This document shows, one piece after another, positions 62,945 through 64,000 of a DNA stretch of 64,000 bases (positions are counted from its first letter, which is position 1; the number at the start of each line of letters is the position of its first letter). Below the pieces are notes generated by a model. It ran no database searches. It had not been told where the DNA came from and saw only the letters and a program-made list of their open reading frames with translations. Source of the stretch: Haliscomenobacter hydrossis DSM 1100 (GTDB lineage Bacteria; Bacteroidota; Bacteroidia; Chitinophagales; Saprospiraceae); assembly GCF_000212735.1 (NCBI RefSeq), contig NC_015512.1, positions 62,001 through 126,000 of the forward strand, in the 5' to 3' direction. The position numbers and the translations under genes were made by a program.

Positions 62945-63688
62945 TTAGGCTATTCTTTTGATCGTTACACGTTTAACCGCTAATCCACAGCAGTTAGAAC
63001 ACTGCTGTTCGGTTATTTTTTGCCAACCGGCTGGAATAGTTTGGCCTTGGCACATATTAACAACTGCGCCAATAGGCAATCCGCTAATTCTTTTAATGGT
63101 ATTATAGGGGATACTGTACCCACAGCAGCCATTGCAGGAGTGTTCTGAAATTTTAACCCAACCAATTGGTATTCTTTCCCCATTGCATATCCTTTCTTCG
63201 GCACCAGCGGGAAGGCCTTCAATTTTTTTAATCACCATCAAAGGAACATTGTACCCACAGCAGCCATTACAATCTTCTATTGAAGACTTTATCCAACCAT
63301 TGGGTATGGTTGATCCATTGCAAATCCGTTCAATGGTACCTGTGGGGAGGCCATCAATTCTTTTGATGTTCATTTGTGGCAAACTATATCCACAACAGCC
63401 ATTACATGAGCTTTCAGATTTTTTTACCCATCCTACGGGAATTCTTTGGCTGCTACATACTGTTTGATTGGAACCTACTGGTAATCCATCAATTTTCATG
63501 ATGACAATCTGAGGAACATAATAAGGAGGACAACATCCAGACCCTCTACAAATTCGTTCACCAATTTTCAACCATCCAACAGGGATTGATTCTCCGCTAC
63601 AAATTGTCTTGGTTTGAGCACTTAACAGTGTTGTTGTAAGCAATGACAAGAAAATCCATACAACTCCATTTAAAAGTAATCGATACAT
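62945..63688 (-). CDS. Secreted Cys-rich protein with five ~42-residue repeats
   Basis: This 247-aa protein has a signal peptide at the N-terminus (FLSLLTTTLLSAQ, cleavage near residue 25). The rest is five repeats of about 42 residues with the pattern ICNG..IP.GWVK.SE, CNGCCGY..P, IKRI.GLP.GA. Each has a Cys, then a CxxCC cluster (in repeat 1 CRGSGCC, in repeat 5 CSNCC), and closes with a hydrophobic strand. The Cys are probably disulfide-bonded or metal-bound outside the cytoplasm. I do not know the family. It may be an adhesin or binding module. Confidence 0.75.
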   Translation of the reverse strand: MYRLLLNGVVWIFLSLLTTTLLSAQTKTICSGESIPVGWLKIGERICRGSGCCPPYYVPQIVIMKIDGLPVGSNQTVCSSQRIPVGWVKKSESSCNGCCGYSLPQMNIKRIDGLPTGTIERICNGSTIPNGWIKSSIEDCNGCCGYNVPLMVIKKIEGLPAGAEERICNGERIPIGWVKISEHSCNGCCGYSIPYNTIKRISGLPIGAVVNMCQGQTIPAGWQKITEQQCSNCCGLAVKRVTIKRIA

Positions 63689-63935
63689 AAGTTTACTATT
63701 TAATTATGAAATAATTTTTGCAAATATTTTACACGCTATCCCTTTGATTCAAGTTTCAATTTCTATTCGATATTCAAATATAAGGCGTTTTTTTATAAAT
63801 TTTACGACGAATAGGTGCTTTTATTGTTGTGTTAAAAAAACAATTGAAATACTTTTATTGCCGTTACAGGGCAAGCCAGCCTCCCCTACCCTTTTGGAAT
63901 CTCTGAGCGATTTGTTTATCTTGGCTACTCAAAAT

Positions 63936-64000
63936 ATGGATATGAACAACATCCCAGCATTTGCCGCAGCCATTTTGCAGCTCATCGCCAAAGATGACTT
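63936..64000 (+). CDS. Start of an unidentified gene, cut by the window edge
   Basis: The ATG at 63936 (or 63942) opens MDMNNIPAFAAAILQLIAKD, which remains open at the right end. An upstream TTATCTTGG box at about 63917 could be its promoter. The short amphipathic helix is reminiscent of effector-associated domains at the start of CHAT or STAND proteins, but this is a guess from 21 residues. Confidence 0.4.
   Translation, partial: MDMNNIPAFAAAILQLIAKDD

Noticed and set aside
1-64000. tRNA, rRNA, replication origin
   Set aside because: None could be recognised by reading; a covariance search would be needed to exclude small RNAs.

Overview
The window looks like an accessory, defence-rich stretch of a Bacteroidota chromosome, most likely from the Saprospiraceae (Haliscomenobacter/Lewinella-like). 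This is inference: there is no rRNA or other taxonomic marker. It rests on genes that lack Shine-Dalgarno sites, AT-rich promoter boxes, several caspase-FGE and CHAT-NTPase-TPR proteins typical of large multicellular Bacteroidota genomes, and type III-B cas genes of that flavour.

Layout. 1-1.6 kb: 5' part of a STAND-type NTPase. 1.9-3.8 kb: umuDC. 3.8-19.7 kb: a type III-B CRISPR-Cas locus with three arrays, cas1-cas2, a divergent cas6-reverse transcriptase pair, a complete cmr1-6 operon, and a very large DHH/DHHA1-CorA-like membrane protein that heads the cmr operon. A dead cas2 tail lies beside the third array. 19.7-21.9 kb: CD-NTase plus E2-like/SEC-C genes (short type II CBASS) with a broken HNH effector gene. 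22-29 kb: mobile-element type genes (BRO-N, methyltransferase, ArdC, SLOG protein, recombinase remnant). 29-33 kb: a long palindromic element and a CHAT-NTPase-TPR protein whose TPR units are almost identical 126-bp DNA repeats. 33-35.4 kb: structured intergenic repeats and two small paralogous secreted or membrane peptides. 35.4-40.4 kb: a two-gene unit made of a PD-(D/E)XK-RecQ helicase fusion and a membrane-anchored coiled-coil protein. 41.5-53.8 kb (visibly AT-richer): DISARM-like drmE-drmA-drmB, a Septu-like HNH/ATPase pair and a dGTPase. 54-62 kb: four tandem caspase-FGE(SUMF1) paralogues, one with its caspase core deleted and two with C-termini that resemble diversity-generating retroelement variable regions. 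62-64 kb: WGR protein, Cys-rich secreted repeat protein, and a gene start.

How the parts work together. In the CRISPR locus, Cas6 would process crRNAs from three arrays with nearly identical repeats, and Cmr1-6 would bind viral RNA. Cas10/Cmr2 has no HD nuclease but keeps its GGDD polymerase site, so it should act through a nucleotide second messenger. The CorA-like membrane protein is the obvious receiver, and its fused DHH/DHHA1 domain is a plausible built-in off-switch. The closest known precedent is SAM-AMP signalling with CorA and the NrN phosphodiesterase. The reverse transcriptase has retron-like motifs and may serve spacer acquisition or another role. The rest of the window holds further candidate immune modules (CBASS, DISARM, Septu, dGTPase, CHAT and caspase proteins, nuclease-RecQ). 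The least familiar candidates are the DHH-CorA fusion with the retron-like RT, the nuclease-RecQ/membrane coiled-coil pair, and the hypervariable caspase-FGE family.
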